Positions 8,085-16,423 of a stretch of DNA of 46,105 nucleotides are shown in pieces. Location of the stretch: NCBI GenBank assembly GCA_020852655.1, contig JADZAI010000079.1, forward strand, positions 1-46,105, written 5' to 3'. The position numbers and the translations under genes are program-made. The DNA comes from Alphaproteobacteria bacterium. Its GTDB lineage: Bacteria; Pseudomonadota; Alphaproteobacteria; Micropepsales; Micropepsaceae. Below the pieces are notes generated by a model. That model was not told the origin of the DNA. It saw nothing but the letters and a program-made list of their open reading frames with translations, and made no database searches. Numbering within the stretch: the first letter of the stretch is position 1; each line of letters begins with the position of its first letter.

Positions 8085-9191
8085 GTGGCGTTGATCGTCG
8101 ACAGACGGCAGTTTCTCGCAGGATGCGCGGCCGGCGCACTGGTCAGGCCGGCGCTTGCCGCGCCGCCGGAGGGCCTCAATCTCGGCGCCATCGCCGCGGC
8201 GCGCGGGCTGACATTCGGCAGCGCCTTCGACCGCGAGGTGCTGACCGATCCGTCCTATGGCGCCTTGATCGCGCAGCAATGCCTGGTCGGGTCGCTGGAG
8301 AACAGCCTGAAATTCGACTGGCTGCGGCCGGAAGGTCCGACGGCGGACTATGCGGTGGCCGACCAATTGGTCGACCTCGCGGTATCGCGCGGGCTGCTGG
8401 TGCGGGGCACGGCGCTGATCTGGAACGACTGGACGCCGGCGTGGCTGAACGATCTCGGCGACGACGAGGTCGCGGCGACGATGGAAACGCATATCGACGA
8501 GACGCTGGCCCACTACAAGGGGCGCGTGCGTTCGTGGGATGTCGTCAACTAGCCGTTCTTTCCGATGCAGGGCGCGGACGGCGGCTATCGCAAGGGGCGC
8601 TGGCTGGATGCGATGGGTCCGGACTATATCCCGCGCGCCTTCCGCCGCGCCGCCGCGGCCGACCCGACGGCGCAGCTCGTGCTGAACGAGGCGTTCGTGG
8701 AGCACAACGACGAGCTGGGGACGAGCATCCGGCCGCTGCTGCATGACCTGGTCGCGCGGCTGAAGGGCGAAGGGGTGAAGATCGACGCGGTCGGCATCGA
8801 GAGCCACCTGAGGCCCTATCTGCCGTTCGACGATGCGGCCTTCGCGGCCTATCTGGCGACGCTCGCGGAGCTGGGCGTCGACATCATGATCACCGAGCTC
8901 GACGTCGACGACAGCCACCTGCCGGACGATCTCGCGACGCGCGACCGGGCGGTGGCGGCGCGGGTGGCGCAGTATCTGGACGCCGTGCTGCAAGTGCCGC
9001 GGCTGACGAGCGTGATCTGCTGGCACCTGAGCGACCGCTATTCCTGGTATCAGCACACGGACTGGTACGGGCAGCTCGTGGCCGATGCAGGGGGGACGCC
9101 GGGCCGGCCGGTCAGGTCGCATCTGTTCGACACGGATCTGAGGCCCAAGGCGGCAGCCGAGGCGGTGGCGGAGACGCTGCGGCGGCGGTGA
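8085..9191 (+). pseudogene. GH10 glycanase interrupted by TAG at the catalytic acid/base codon
   Basis: One continuous reading frame of 369 codons with a single internal TAG at 8550-8552. The first part has a twin-arginine export signal (DRRQFLAG, Ala-rich end) and GH10 features such as LRGTALIWNDWTPAWLN-like sequence. The second part has the nucleophile block IMITELDVDDSHLP and ICWHLSDRYSWYQ. Upstream of the stop the protein reads SWDVVN; after it PFFPMQGADGGYRKG. GH10 enzymes have WDVVNEP here, and that Glu is the proton donor, so a GAG to TAG change explains it. The sequence resembles the EPS-associated GH10 clade (PssW type) more than free xylanases. Start is GTG 8085; TTG 8091 is better spaced from AAGGGAG. 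Probably inactive unless the stop is suppressed or is a sequencing error. Confidence 0.85.
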
Positions 9192-9223
9192 GCGTGTCGT
9201 TACGCGGGCGTCGTTGCGGGGGT

Positions 9224-9274
9224 GTGCGTGGTTCGAGGCCCGCCCGCTGCGCGGTCGTGCACCTCACCATGGCA
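9224..9274 (+). repeat. Family B intergenic repeat, left arm
   Basis: GTGCGTGGTTCGAGGCCCG followed by a GC-rich middle and CACCTCACCATGGCA. It is the imperfect reverse complement of the unit at 9306-9358, with which it forms an inverted pair. The motif pair CATCCTGAGGTGCGC and GGGCCTCGAAGGACGCA belongs to a second repeat type, distinct from family A. Confidence 0.65.
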
Positions 9275-9305
9275 GGCTTTTTTGGGGGGTGATCCCTAAC
9301 TGACT

Positions 9306-9358
9306 TGCCATCCTGAGGTGCGCGGCCGCGTTTAGCGGACGGGCCTCGAAGGACGCAC
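9306..9358 (-). repeat. Family B intergenic repeat, right arm
   Basis: TGCCATCCTGAGGTGCGCGG through GGGCCTCGAAGGACGCAC, inverted relative to the left arm with 31 bp between them. The pair fills the gap between the convergent GH10 and flippase genes and could serve as a bidirectional 3' hairpin. Confidence 0.65.
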
Positions 9359-9362
9359 GTCC

Positions 9363-10796
9363 CTATGCCGTGGCGGAGCGGCTGAGCTTGCCGAGGAGCA
9401 GGCGGGCGGGCGCCGGGAAGAGCGCAGCGATGGCGAGGCCGTAGGTCAGGGCGCCCACGGCGATCTCGGCGAGGAGGCCGGTGAGGCCCTGAGGCGCGGG
9501 GAGCACGGCGAGGATCAGCGCCATCGCCGTTGTCGCGGCGGCGATGCGGGCGAGGTCTCCGAGGCGCAGGTGGTAGCCGAAGAGGCGGTTGGCGACGGTG
9601 AAGCTGAGCGCGGTGCAAAGCACGGCGGCGACGGCGCAGCCCGCCGCGGCGCCGGTGATGCCGCCGAGGCGGAGGCCGATCCAGCAGCAGAGGACCGTCG
9701 CGACGGCCTCGAAGGCGGTGCTCCAGATGTTGAGGGTGGTGCGCTCGAAGAGCAGGAAGCACTGGTCGGTGCCGTGGTTCTTGAAGGCGCGGATGGCGCC
9801 GGCAGCGACCGCCCAGGGCAGGATCTCGATGGTCGCCGGGACATAGGCGGCGGCGACGAGGCCGGTCGCGAGGCTGCGGCCAAGCAGCCAGACGCCGGCG
9901 ACGCTGGGCACGAGGATGCCGAGGAGGAGCGCGCCGTTGGTCGCGAATTGCGGCAGCGCGGCACGGTGGCCGACCTCGCGGATGCGTTCGACGGCGACCG
10001 AGAAGGCGGCGCCGGTGACGAGGAGGCTCGCGAACATGGTGAGGCGGAGGCCGAGCCACCAGCCGACGGTGAGATAGCCGACCGCTTCCATGCCGGCCTC
10101 GGCCTCGACGACGAAGCGGATGGCGTGACTGCCGACCCAGGCGAGGACGCTGGCGACGAGCAGCGGCGCGCCGTAGCGCCAGGCGGCGCGGAGATGGGCG
10201 GCGTCGAGATGCGGCCGCGCCCAGGCGAGGCGCATCAAAGGGAGCGCGACGGCGAGGCCGGCGAGCTGGGCGAGCGTGTAGCTCCAGAGCAGCGCCTCGG
10301 CGGTGGGCGCGAGCGTGGCGACGGCGGCGAGGCCGATCGCGAGGCCGAGGAGCGAGCCGACGGCCTGGAGCAGCGTATAGGGAATGGTCTCGAAGCGGGC
10401 GCGGGCGCGGTCGGCGAAATGGCTGGTGACGTTGCGCGTGAGGGTGAAGGCGAGCGTCGCGGCGGCAAGGTTCCAGCCGGGCGCGCGGCCGAGCACGAGT
10501 GCAAGCGCGCCGAGGGCGAGCGCGGACTGGACGAGCGCGGCGGCGCTCTGCACCGCGAAGTCGCTGGCGTCGAGGCGGGCACGTTCGCCGGCGAGCGCGG
10601 TCGCGTAGCGCAGGACGAAGGACGACCACCAGTAGAGCGCGGCGAGGCCGGCGAGTTCCTGGATCGACCAGACGATGGCGTAGGTGCCGAGGTCTTCGGG
10701 GCTGAGCCAGTAGGTCCAGACGATCGCGGCGATCATCTGCGAGAGCGGGCCGAAGATCTGAGCCGGGAGGAAGAGCAGCGTCTGGCGGAGCAGCAT
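9363..10796 (-). CDS. Wzx-type polysaccharide flippase (MOP superfamily)
   Basis: 477 residues, almost entirely hydrophobic, with about 12-14 predicted membrane spans. The N-terminus QTLLFLPAQIFGPLSQMIAA and WTYWLSPEDLGTYAIVWS matches the oligosaccharide flippase family. Later segments such as ALLLGILVPSVAGVWLLGRS and VAAAYVPATIEILPWAVAAG fit the second half of the fold. Wzx proteins move undecaprenyl-pyrophosphate-linked repeat units across the inner membrane. The gene follows the Wzc-like gene by 12 bp in a leftward operon. A Wzx implies a Wzy-dependent pathway, yet no polymerase is recognisable in the window. Confidence 0.85.
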   Translation of the reverse strand: MLLRQTLLFLPAQIFGPLSQMIAAIVWTYWLSPEDLGTYAIVWSIQELAGLAALYWWSSFVLRYATALAGERARLDASDFAVQSAAALVQSALALGALALVLGRAPGWNLAAATLAFTLTRNVTSHFADRARARFETIPYTLLQAVGSLLGLAIGLAAVATLAPTAEALLWSYTLAQLAGLAVALPLMRLAWARPHLDAAHLRAAWRYGAPLLVASVLAWVGSHAIRFVVEAEAGMEAVGYLTVGWWLGLRLTMFASLLVTGAAFSVAVERIREVGHRAALPQFATNGALLLGILVPSVAGVWLLGRSLATGLVAAAYVPATIEILPWAVAAGAIRAFKNHGTDQCFLLFERTTLNIWSTAFEAVATVLCCWIGLRLGGITGAAAGCAVAAVLCTALSFTVANRLFGYHLRLGDLARIAAATTAMALILAVLPAPQGLTGLLAEIAVGALTYGLAIAALFPAPARLLLGKLSRSATA

Positions 10797-10808
10797 CGCC
10801 CTGCCCCT

Positions 10809-12884
10809 TCAGGCGGCCGCGCGCGCGCTGGCCATGGTGAGGACGATGCCGCAGGTCTTGTCGCCGCTGACGCGGAGGGCGCGCAGGGCCTTGGCGAGGG
10901 CGCCGCGTGTCGTCGCCTCGGCCTTGAGGACGAGCGCGACCTGGTCGGCGGCCTCGGCGATGGAGCGGGCGTCGGGCTCGTCGGCGATCGGGGCGCCGAC
11001 GAAGACGATATAGGCGAAGCGCGCCTTGGCCTCGGCGATGAGCTTCTCGTAGGCGAGGCGCGAGGGGCGGCCGCGATAGGCGCCGTCGCGGGCGGCGAGC
11101 GGCAGGGCCTGGAGGCCGTTCGCGGCGTTGCCGATGAGCGCGTCGGAGAGCTTGGCCTTGCCGGAAAGGACTTCGGCGAGGCCGACGCGGGCGCGCGGCG
11201 CGATGAGCTGCGAGAGCGTGCGGTTGACCGGGTCGGCGTCGATGATGAGGACCTTCTCGCCGCTCGCGGCGGCGGCGAGCGCTAGGTTCAGCGCGACGGC
11301 GGCGGCGCCGTCATGCTGCTGCGAGCCGACGACGAGCGCGGTGCGCTGGTGCAGCCGCTCGGAGGCGTCGCGCAGTTCGGCGCGGAGGAGGCGGATGGCG
11401 TAGTCGAAGCCGTTCTGCTCGGCGCGGCGGCCCGAGGCGAAGGGCGGCAGCGCGGCGAGAACGTCGAGGCCGAGGCGGCGGAGCTGGCCGGCGGTGCGGA
11501 CCCGGTCGTCGAAGCGCTCCAGCAACAGCGCGAGGGCTGCGCCGAGGCCGAGGCCGAAGGCGACGGCGACGCCGAGGATGAAGAGCTTGGGCGGATAGGA
11601 CGGCGCGTCGGGCGTCACTGCGGGCGCGATGATGCGGGCGCTGGAGGCGGCGAGGTCCTCCTGCGCGCCGGTCTCCTTGGCGCGGGCCAGCATGGCTTCG
11701 TAGATGGTGCGCGTGGCGTCGGCCTCGCGCTGGAGCTCGCGCAGCTCGATGAGGGCGGCGGCATCTGTGACGTCGCGGCCGGTGAGGCGGTCGAGCTCGG
11801 CCTGGAGGGCGGCGACGTCGCCCTTGGCGATGGCGAGGTCGTTGCGGGCGGATTCGGAGAAGCGGCCGACCTCGGCGCCGATCTGGGCGCGGATGGTGGC
11901 GAGCTCGGCGCGCACCTTCACGACGGCGGGATGGTTGTCGCCATAGGTGGCGGAGAGATCGGCCTCGCGCCTGGCGACTTCGGCCTCCTGGGTGCGCAGG
12001 CCCGACATGGCCTGCGAGGCGAGCGCCTCGGGCGTCGCGGCGGCGTTGCCGCGGCTGAGCTGGTCGTGGCGCGCCTGGGCGGTCGCGAGCACGGCGCGGG
12101 CCTGGATCAGGCGCTGGTTGAGTTCGGCGAGCTGCTGTTCGGTGACGGCGGTGCCGTCGCGGCCGACGAGGCCGTTGGCGGCCCGGTAGCGCTGGACCTT
12201 CTCGTCGGCGTCGCGGAGCTGGGAGCGCAGCTCGTCCAGGCGGGCGGTGACGTTCTCGTTGGTCGTGCGGGTCGCCGATTTCACCGCGTCGATCTGGTCG
12301 GCGATGTAGGCGGCGGCAAGCGCATCGGCGATGCGGCGGGCGAGCACGGGGTCGTTCGCCTTGGCCTTCAGCTCGAGCACATAGGTGCGGTCGGCGCGGC
12401 TGGCACTGACGGCACGGGCGAGCGTGTCGAGGGCGTCGGAGGCGCGTTCGGCGGGCGCCTCGGCATTGCCGCCGAACTCCGCGACATTGGCGAGGTTCAG
12501 CTTCTCGATGACGCGGACGAGGACGTTGTCGGAGGTGACGACACGGACCTGGCTTTCGACGAGCGCCGCATCGCTGCCCGCGCCGGCCTGGAGCACGTCG
12601 CTCTGGAGCACGCGCTGGTCACGCGGGTCGAGCAGGAGCAGCGTCGAGGCGGTGTAGATTTTCTTGGCGAGCGTCACGTAGGCGAAGGAGAGACCGCCGA
12701 GCACCAGAATCGGGATGAGGACGGTGAGCCAGCGGCGGCGCAGGATGTCGAGCAGGCCGCGAAAGTCGATGCCGTCGTCGCCGGGCAATTCCGGGCCGAT
12801 CAAGACCGGCGGGGGCGCATGGCGTACCCCAGCGGCGCGCAGGGTCCTGCCGCCGCCATAGGGGGTCATCGCAACCGCGTTCAT
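10809..12884 (-). CDS. Wzz/Wzc-like polysaccharide copolymerase with degenerate ATPase domain
   Basis: 691 residues. The N-terminal Wzz domain starts at FRGLLDILRRRWLTVLIP with the first membrane span near residues 52-73. A long periplasmic coiled-coil region follows (about 190-420), then a second span (FILGVAVAFGLGLGAALALL) and a cytoplasmic domain like the BY-kinase/CpsD module. In that domain the P-loop position reads GSQQHDGAAAVALNLA (residues 520-535). The usual Lys and Ser/Thr are Ala527 and Ala528. The distal Walker B is FVGAPI instead of an Asp-containing motif. The Walker A-prime VLIIDADPVNRTL is kept. No C-terminal tyrosine cluster is present. It should therefore organise export and chain length without kinase activity, which is inference from the missing residues. 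Confidence 0.85.
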   Translation of the reverse strand: MNAVAMTPYGGGRTLRAAGVRHAPPPVLIGPELPGDDGIDFRGLLDILRRRWLTVLIPILVLGGLSFAYVTLAKKIYTASTLLLLDPRDQRVLQSDVLQAGAGSDAALVESQVRVVTSDNVLVRVIEKLNLANVAEFGGNAEAPAERASDALDTLARAVSASRADRTYVLELKAKANDPVLARRIADALAAAYIADQIDAVKSATRTTNENVTARLDELRSQLRDADEKVQRYRAANGLVGRDGTAVTEQQLAELNQRLIQARAVLATAQARHDQLSRGNAAATPEALASQAMSGLRTQEAEVARREADLSATYGDNHPAVVKVRAELATIRAQIGAEVGRFSESARNDLAIAKGDVAALQAELDRLTGRDVTDAAALIELRELQREADATRTIYEAMLARAKETGAQEDLAASSARIIAPAVTPDAPSYPPKLFILGVAVAFGLGLGAALALLLERFDDRVRTAGQLRRLGLDVLAALPPFASGRRAEQNGFDYAIRLLRAELRDASERLHQRTALVVGSQQHDGAAAVALNLALAAAASGEKVLIIDADPVNRTLSQLIAPRARVGLAEVLSGKAKLSDALIGNAANGLQALPLAARDGAYRGRPSRLAYEKLIAEAKARFAYIVFVGAPIADEPDARSIAEAADQVALVLKAEATTRGALAKALRALRVSGDKTCGIVLTMASARAAA

Positions 12885-12967
12885 CCTTAACGAACCCTTA
12901 CTCGCAGTCGTGAACGGTCCGTCCCGCTACAGAACGGTCAGCCAGCCCCGGCCGCGCTTCGCACGTC

Positions 12968-13756
12968 TCATGCCAATGGCGCGCTCGCAGGCATCCGGCG
13001 GCGCGCGGCCCGGGCCCAGAGAAGACGTGAAATGAATTTAAAATTTCCCAAGACGTAGCGCCGCCAGAGCCGTTTCGGCTCGCGCCAGAGGCGATAGAGC
13101 CACTCGGCCCGGAGGCCGCGGACCCAGCCGGGCGCCCGGCTCACCCGGCCGGCGAGGAAGTCGAAGAGTGCACCCACGCCGATCGCGAGCGGGACGCCCA
13201 GCCGGTCGAACTGCGCCTGGATGAACCGCTCCTGGCCCGGATTGCCGAGGGCGACGAGGAGCACATCAGGCTTCGCGGCGGCGATTTCGGCGGCGACCGC
13301 CGTGGCCTCGGAGGGCGCGAAATAGCCGTGGCGGGTCCCGGCGATCGTGTGCTGCGGGGCGAGGCGAAGCAGCGCCGCGGCGGCTTCATCGGCGACGCCC
13401 GGCCTGGCGCCGAGGAGGAAGAGGCGCAGCGGGCGCTTCGATTCCGCCAGCAGGCGGGGGGTGAAGTCGGTGCCGTTGAGATTTTCCGGGAAGCGCTCGC
13501 CGTGCAGGACGCGCGAGGCGAGGTCGACGCCGACGCCGTCGTTGAGGACGGTGAAGTCGCCGAGCAGCGTTCGGAAGCCGTCGTCCGCGGCCGCGAGGTT
13601 GGACGTGTGGGCGTTGAGGAAGGCGAGCTTGATGCGTTCGCCGCGGGCGAGGCGGGCTTCGATCGCGGCGACCGCCTCTCCCGCCGTGGCGGCGAGGACC
13701 GGGACGCCCAGGATATCGCGGGTGGCGAGGATCGGATGAGTGGAGGCGACGTTCAT
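12968..13756 (-). CDS. WecG/TagA/CpsF family glycosyltransferase
   Basis: 262 residues from the ATG at 13756; a longer open frame extends upstream but lies inside the next gene in another frame and is not protein-like. Family signatures are KLAFLNAHTSNLAAADDG, FTVLNDGVGVDLASR, PENLNGTDFTPRLL, LRLFLLGARPGVADEAA, VALGNPGQERFI and IGVGALFDFLAGRVSRAP, ending with the typical basic RLWREPKRLWRRY. Members transfer ManNAcA, ManNAc or related sugars to lipid-linked intermediates at the cytoplasmic membrane face. It overlaps the upstream GT4 gene by 4 bp (ATGA), so expression is coupled. The donor sugar cannot be deduced. Confidence 0.9.
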   Translation of the reverse strand: MNVASTHPILATRDILGVPVLAATAGEAVAAIEARLARGERIKLAFLNAHTSNLAAADDGFRTLLGDFTVLNDGVGVDLASRVLHGERFPENLNGTDFTPRLLAESKRPLRLFLLGARPGVADEAAAALLRLAPQHTIAGTRHGYFAPSEATAVAAEIAAAKPDVLLVALGNPGQERFIQAQFDRLGVPLAIGVGALFDFLAGRVSRAPGWVRGLRAEWLYRLWREPKRLWRRYVLGNFKFISRLLWARAARRRMPASAPLA

Positions 13757-14826
13757 GGGCGCCGCACCTCGGCAATGAGCGCCTCGAAGCGGTCGAGCGC
13801 GACGTCGAGCGAGAATTCGTCGGCGCGGGCGCGGCGGGGCGCGGGATCGCCGGGATCGGCCAGCGTCGCGTCGATCGCCTGCGCCAGCCCGGCGACGTCG
13901 CCGATGGCGACGAGGCGGCCGAAGCGGCCTTCGGCGAGCACTTCCTCCGGTCCGCCGCAGCGTGTCGCAACGACCGGGAGGCCGTGGCCGAGGGCCTCGA
14001 CCAGCACATTGCCGAAGGCCTCGGTGCGCGACGACAGCGCGAGCATCTTGGCTTCGCGGAAGACCGGCCAGGGAGCGTTGAGATAGCCGCGGAAATCGAC
14101 GCGGCCGGCGATGCCCAGCGTTTCGGCAAGCTGTGTCAGCTTCTGCCGCTCCGGCCCGTCGCCGAGCACGACGAGATGCGGCCGGCGGGCGGAGAGCGCG
14201 ACGGCGCGGAGCAGCGTCTCGAAATCCTTCTCCGGCACCAGGCGGCCGACGGCGAGGACGACATCCGGGCGGGCCGCAAGCTCGGCGGCCGACGGGACAT
14301 GGTCCGCGGGCGGAAGGTGGATGGCGTTGTGGATCGTCGTGACGCGATCCGGGCGAGCGCGGAAGCGCTTGATGAGATAGTCGCGGAGGTCGTCCGAGAC
14401 GACGACGGTGCGCGCGGCAAGGCGGCTGGTGACCGGCGTCGAGGCGTAGCTGAAGCGGCCGAGGAAGCGGCCTTCCGCGTCGAACCGGCCATGCGCGGAG
14501 AGGACGGCCGCGCCGCGCCAGCGCGCCAGCGCCTTGGCCAGCATGAGCTTCAGGTTCGAGGCGCCGACGGCCGCAAAGGCGACGACCGGGCGTTCGGCCT
14601 TCAAGTACCGCGCAATGGTGCGGACGGCATTGCCGTGGCCGCGTCCGAACAGCACCCGGCGCATGTCCTTCGGGAGCAGGCCGGCATTCTCGCTTGCCTC
14701 GTAGTCGACGCCGAAGGTGACGTCCCAACCGCGGGCGTGCAGGCCGGCGGCAAGCAGGGCCCACACCCGTTCGGCGCCGCCGCCGACGAGACCAGGCGTG
14801 TAGAAGAGCAGTCGGCCGTTAGGCAT
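13753..14826 (-). CDS. Glycosyltransferase family 4 (GT-B fold)
   Basis: 357 residues. The N-terminus has LLFYTPGLVGGGAERVWALL, the Gly-rich loop with a GGAER motif typical of GT4. The C-terminal domain has VVLAVGRLVPEKDFETLLRA, HLVVLGDGPERQKL and the E-x7-E in TEAFGNVLVEALGHGLPVV, ending with CGGPEEVL, all expected for donor binding. No signal peptide or spans are seen. It is the first gene of the leftward block containing TagA, the Wzc-like protein and the flippase, and is divergent from the GINT1-like gene with a 118-bp gap. It probably adds one sugar of the EPS repeat unit. Confidence 0.87.
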   Translation of the reverse strand: MPNGRLLFYTPGLVGGGAERVWALLAAGLHARGWDVTFGVDYEASENAGLLPKDMRRVLFGRGHGNAVRTIARYLKAERPVVAFAAVGASNLKLMLAKALARWRGAAVLSAHGRFDAEGRFLGRFSYASTPVTSRLAARTVVVSDDLRDYLIKRFRARPDRVTTIHNAIHLPPADHVPSAAELAARPDVVLAVGRLVPEKDFETLLRAVALSARRPHLVVLGDGPERQKLTQLAETLGIAGRVDFRGYLNAPWPVFREAKMLALSSRTEAFGNVLVEALGHGLPVVATRCGGPEEVLAEGRFGRLVAIGDVAGLAQAIDATLADPGDPAPRRARADEFSLDVALDRFEALIAEVRRP

Positions 14827-14944
14827 TTCGCAAATGCAGAGCGCGTAGGTTCTGCGCGCAGCCTAGCGCCAAGTACTGAATCGAACGTTTGGCGAAAGGC
14901 TGCCGTGTCGAGCATTCCGTTAAGCATTTCGAGGCCGTTCCTTC

Positions 14945-16423
14945 ATGCCGACCGCGCGCCGGCTCGACATCAGCCTGACCCTCGATCCGTCGCGCGCGCG
15001 CCAATGGCATCGCGCGCTGCGCAACGAGCTGACGCGCCGCGGACACAAGGTTTCGCTCATCTTCCGGAGCGGCGCGCCGAAGCCGCCGGCCGCCATCGGG
15101 CTGGTCCAGGCGCTGGAGCAGATCGCCGGCCGCGGGCGCGCCGGCGGGCCGAGCGCGGCCTGGGACCTGGCGAACGAGGTTAACGGCGGAACCCCGCAAT
15201 CCCCGGCAAATTTAGTCATCGACGTAACCGGTCTGCCCGAAACGCACAGCGCAGCAACGACACTGAGGCCCGTCTTCGGCGACGCGCTGGTCGAGGAAGC
15301 CGCTGCCGCGGCGCTGCTGGAGCGGCGCGTGCCGCAGATCGGCGTCGTCGCCGACAGCGCCCCGGCGATGCCGCGCATGGCGACGCCGGCGGTCGAACAT
15401 CCCCATCTGCTGAGCCGTTCGCTCGACGGCATCGGGGCGCGCATGACGTCGCTGCTGGCGGCGGCGGCGGAGGACATCGCGGCGGGCCGCTCGGTCGCCG
15501 GCGCGCAGGCGATCAACGTGCTGGATGCGCAGAGCTGGCATCGCGGCCTCGCGGCGCAGGCGGCGACGCACGCGGCGCGGCTGCTCCTCGGCTATCTGCT
15601 GCGCCGCCAGCCGCACTGGTTCGTCGGCTGGCGGCGGAGCGCCGACGACCGCGTGCAGGACACGCTGCGCCTGCCGGGCGGCTGGACGCGGCTGCCGGAT
15701 GACGGCAAGCGGCTCTACGCCGATCCCTTCGTCGCGACGCATGAGGGCCGCACCTGGCTCTTCGTCGAGGAAGTGCCCTACGCGACGCAGAAAGGCATTC
15801 TCTCGGTGGTCGAGATCGGGCCCGAGGGTCCGGCCGGCCCGCCGCAGCCTTTCCTGGAACGGCCGGGCCATCTCTCCTACCCTTTCGTGTTCGCGCGCGA
15901 CGGGGCGCTCTGGATGATCCCGGAGAGTTCGGCCGAGCATACGGTCGACCTCTATCGTGCCGACGCCTTCCCGCATCGCTGGACCAAGGTCGCGACGCTG
16001 ATCGAGGGGCCGCAGGTCGGCGACGCGACGGTGGTGGAGCAGGACGGCCGGCTCTTCCTCTTCGGAACGGTCGGCGGCGAGGCCGCTTCGACGTGGGACG
16101 CGCTGCACATCTGGACGGCGGAGCGGCTGGAAGGCCCGTGGACCGCGCTGAGCGCCGATCCCGTTCTGGTCGATGCACAAAGCGCGCGGCCGGCCGGCGC
16201 CTTCTTCCGGCGCGACGGCGCGCTGTGGCGGCCGGCACAGGACTGCACCACGGGCTATGGCGCCGGACTGGCGCTCTGCCGCGTGACGCGGCTGGACACC
16301 GAAGGCTTCGCGCAGTCGGTCGAGGCCGTGCTGCATCCCGGCGCCGCGTGGCCGGGCAAGGGGCTGCACACATTGAACTGGGCCGGGGGTATCGAGGTGG
16401 TGGATGGCTGTCATGCGCGCTGA
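14945..16423 (+). CDS. Two-domain protein: formyltransferase-like N-half and GINT1-like beta-propeller C-half
   Basis: 492 residues. The N-terminal half (about 1-195) has alternating strands and helices including DISLTLDPSRARQWHRAL and NLVIDVTGLP, weakly like the Rossmann part of formyltransferase-type proteins. The C-terminal half (about 225-490) reads YADPFVATHEGRTWLFVEEV, HLSYPFVFARDGALWMIPES and GDATVVEQDGRLFLFGT, repeating blades of a five-bladed GH43-like propeller. This resembles the N-terminal domain of plant glucosamine inositolphosphorylceramide transferase 1. Such bacterial two-domain proteins occur in surface-glycan loci, with function unproven. Its end overlaps the acyltransferase gene by 20 bp, pointing to one operon. 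The domain reading is from memory of the families. Confidence 0.65.
   Translation: MPTARRLDISLTLDPSRARQWHRALRNELTRRGHKVSLIFRSGAPKPPAAIGLVQALEQIAGRGRAGGPSAAWDLANEVNGGTPQSPANLVIDVTGLPETHSAATTLRPVFGDALVEEAAAAALLERRVPQIGVVADSAPAMPRMATPAVEHPHLLSRSLDGIGARMTSLLAAAAEDIAAGRSVAGAQAINVLDAQSWHRGLAAQAATHAARLLLGYLLRRQPHWFVGWRRSADDRVQDTLRLPGGWTRLPDDGKRLYADPFVATHEGRTWLFVEEVPYATQKGILSVVEIGPEGPAGPPQPFLERPGHLSYPFVFARDGALWMIPESSAEHTVDLYRADAFPHRWTKVATLIEGPQVGDATVVEQDGRLFLFGTVGGEAASTWDALHIWTAERLEGPWTALSADPVLVDAQSARPAGAFFRRDGALWRPAQDCTTGYGAGLALCRVTRLDTEGFAQSVEAVLHPGAAWPGKGLHTLNWAGGIEVVDGCHAR

Noticed and set aside
8550..8552. Pyrrolysine or recoded amber codon in the GH10 gene
   Set aside because: No pyrrolysine genes are visible, and neighbouring genes use TAG as an ordinary stop (for example 34524-34526). 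The codon replaces a Glu, so a nonsense change or error is simpler. Kept only as a check.
13757..14764. N-terminal extension of the TagA-family gene
   Set aside because: This part lies inside the GT4 gene in another frame and is Arg/Pro/Gly-rich. The TagA family starts at the Met encoded at 13756.
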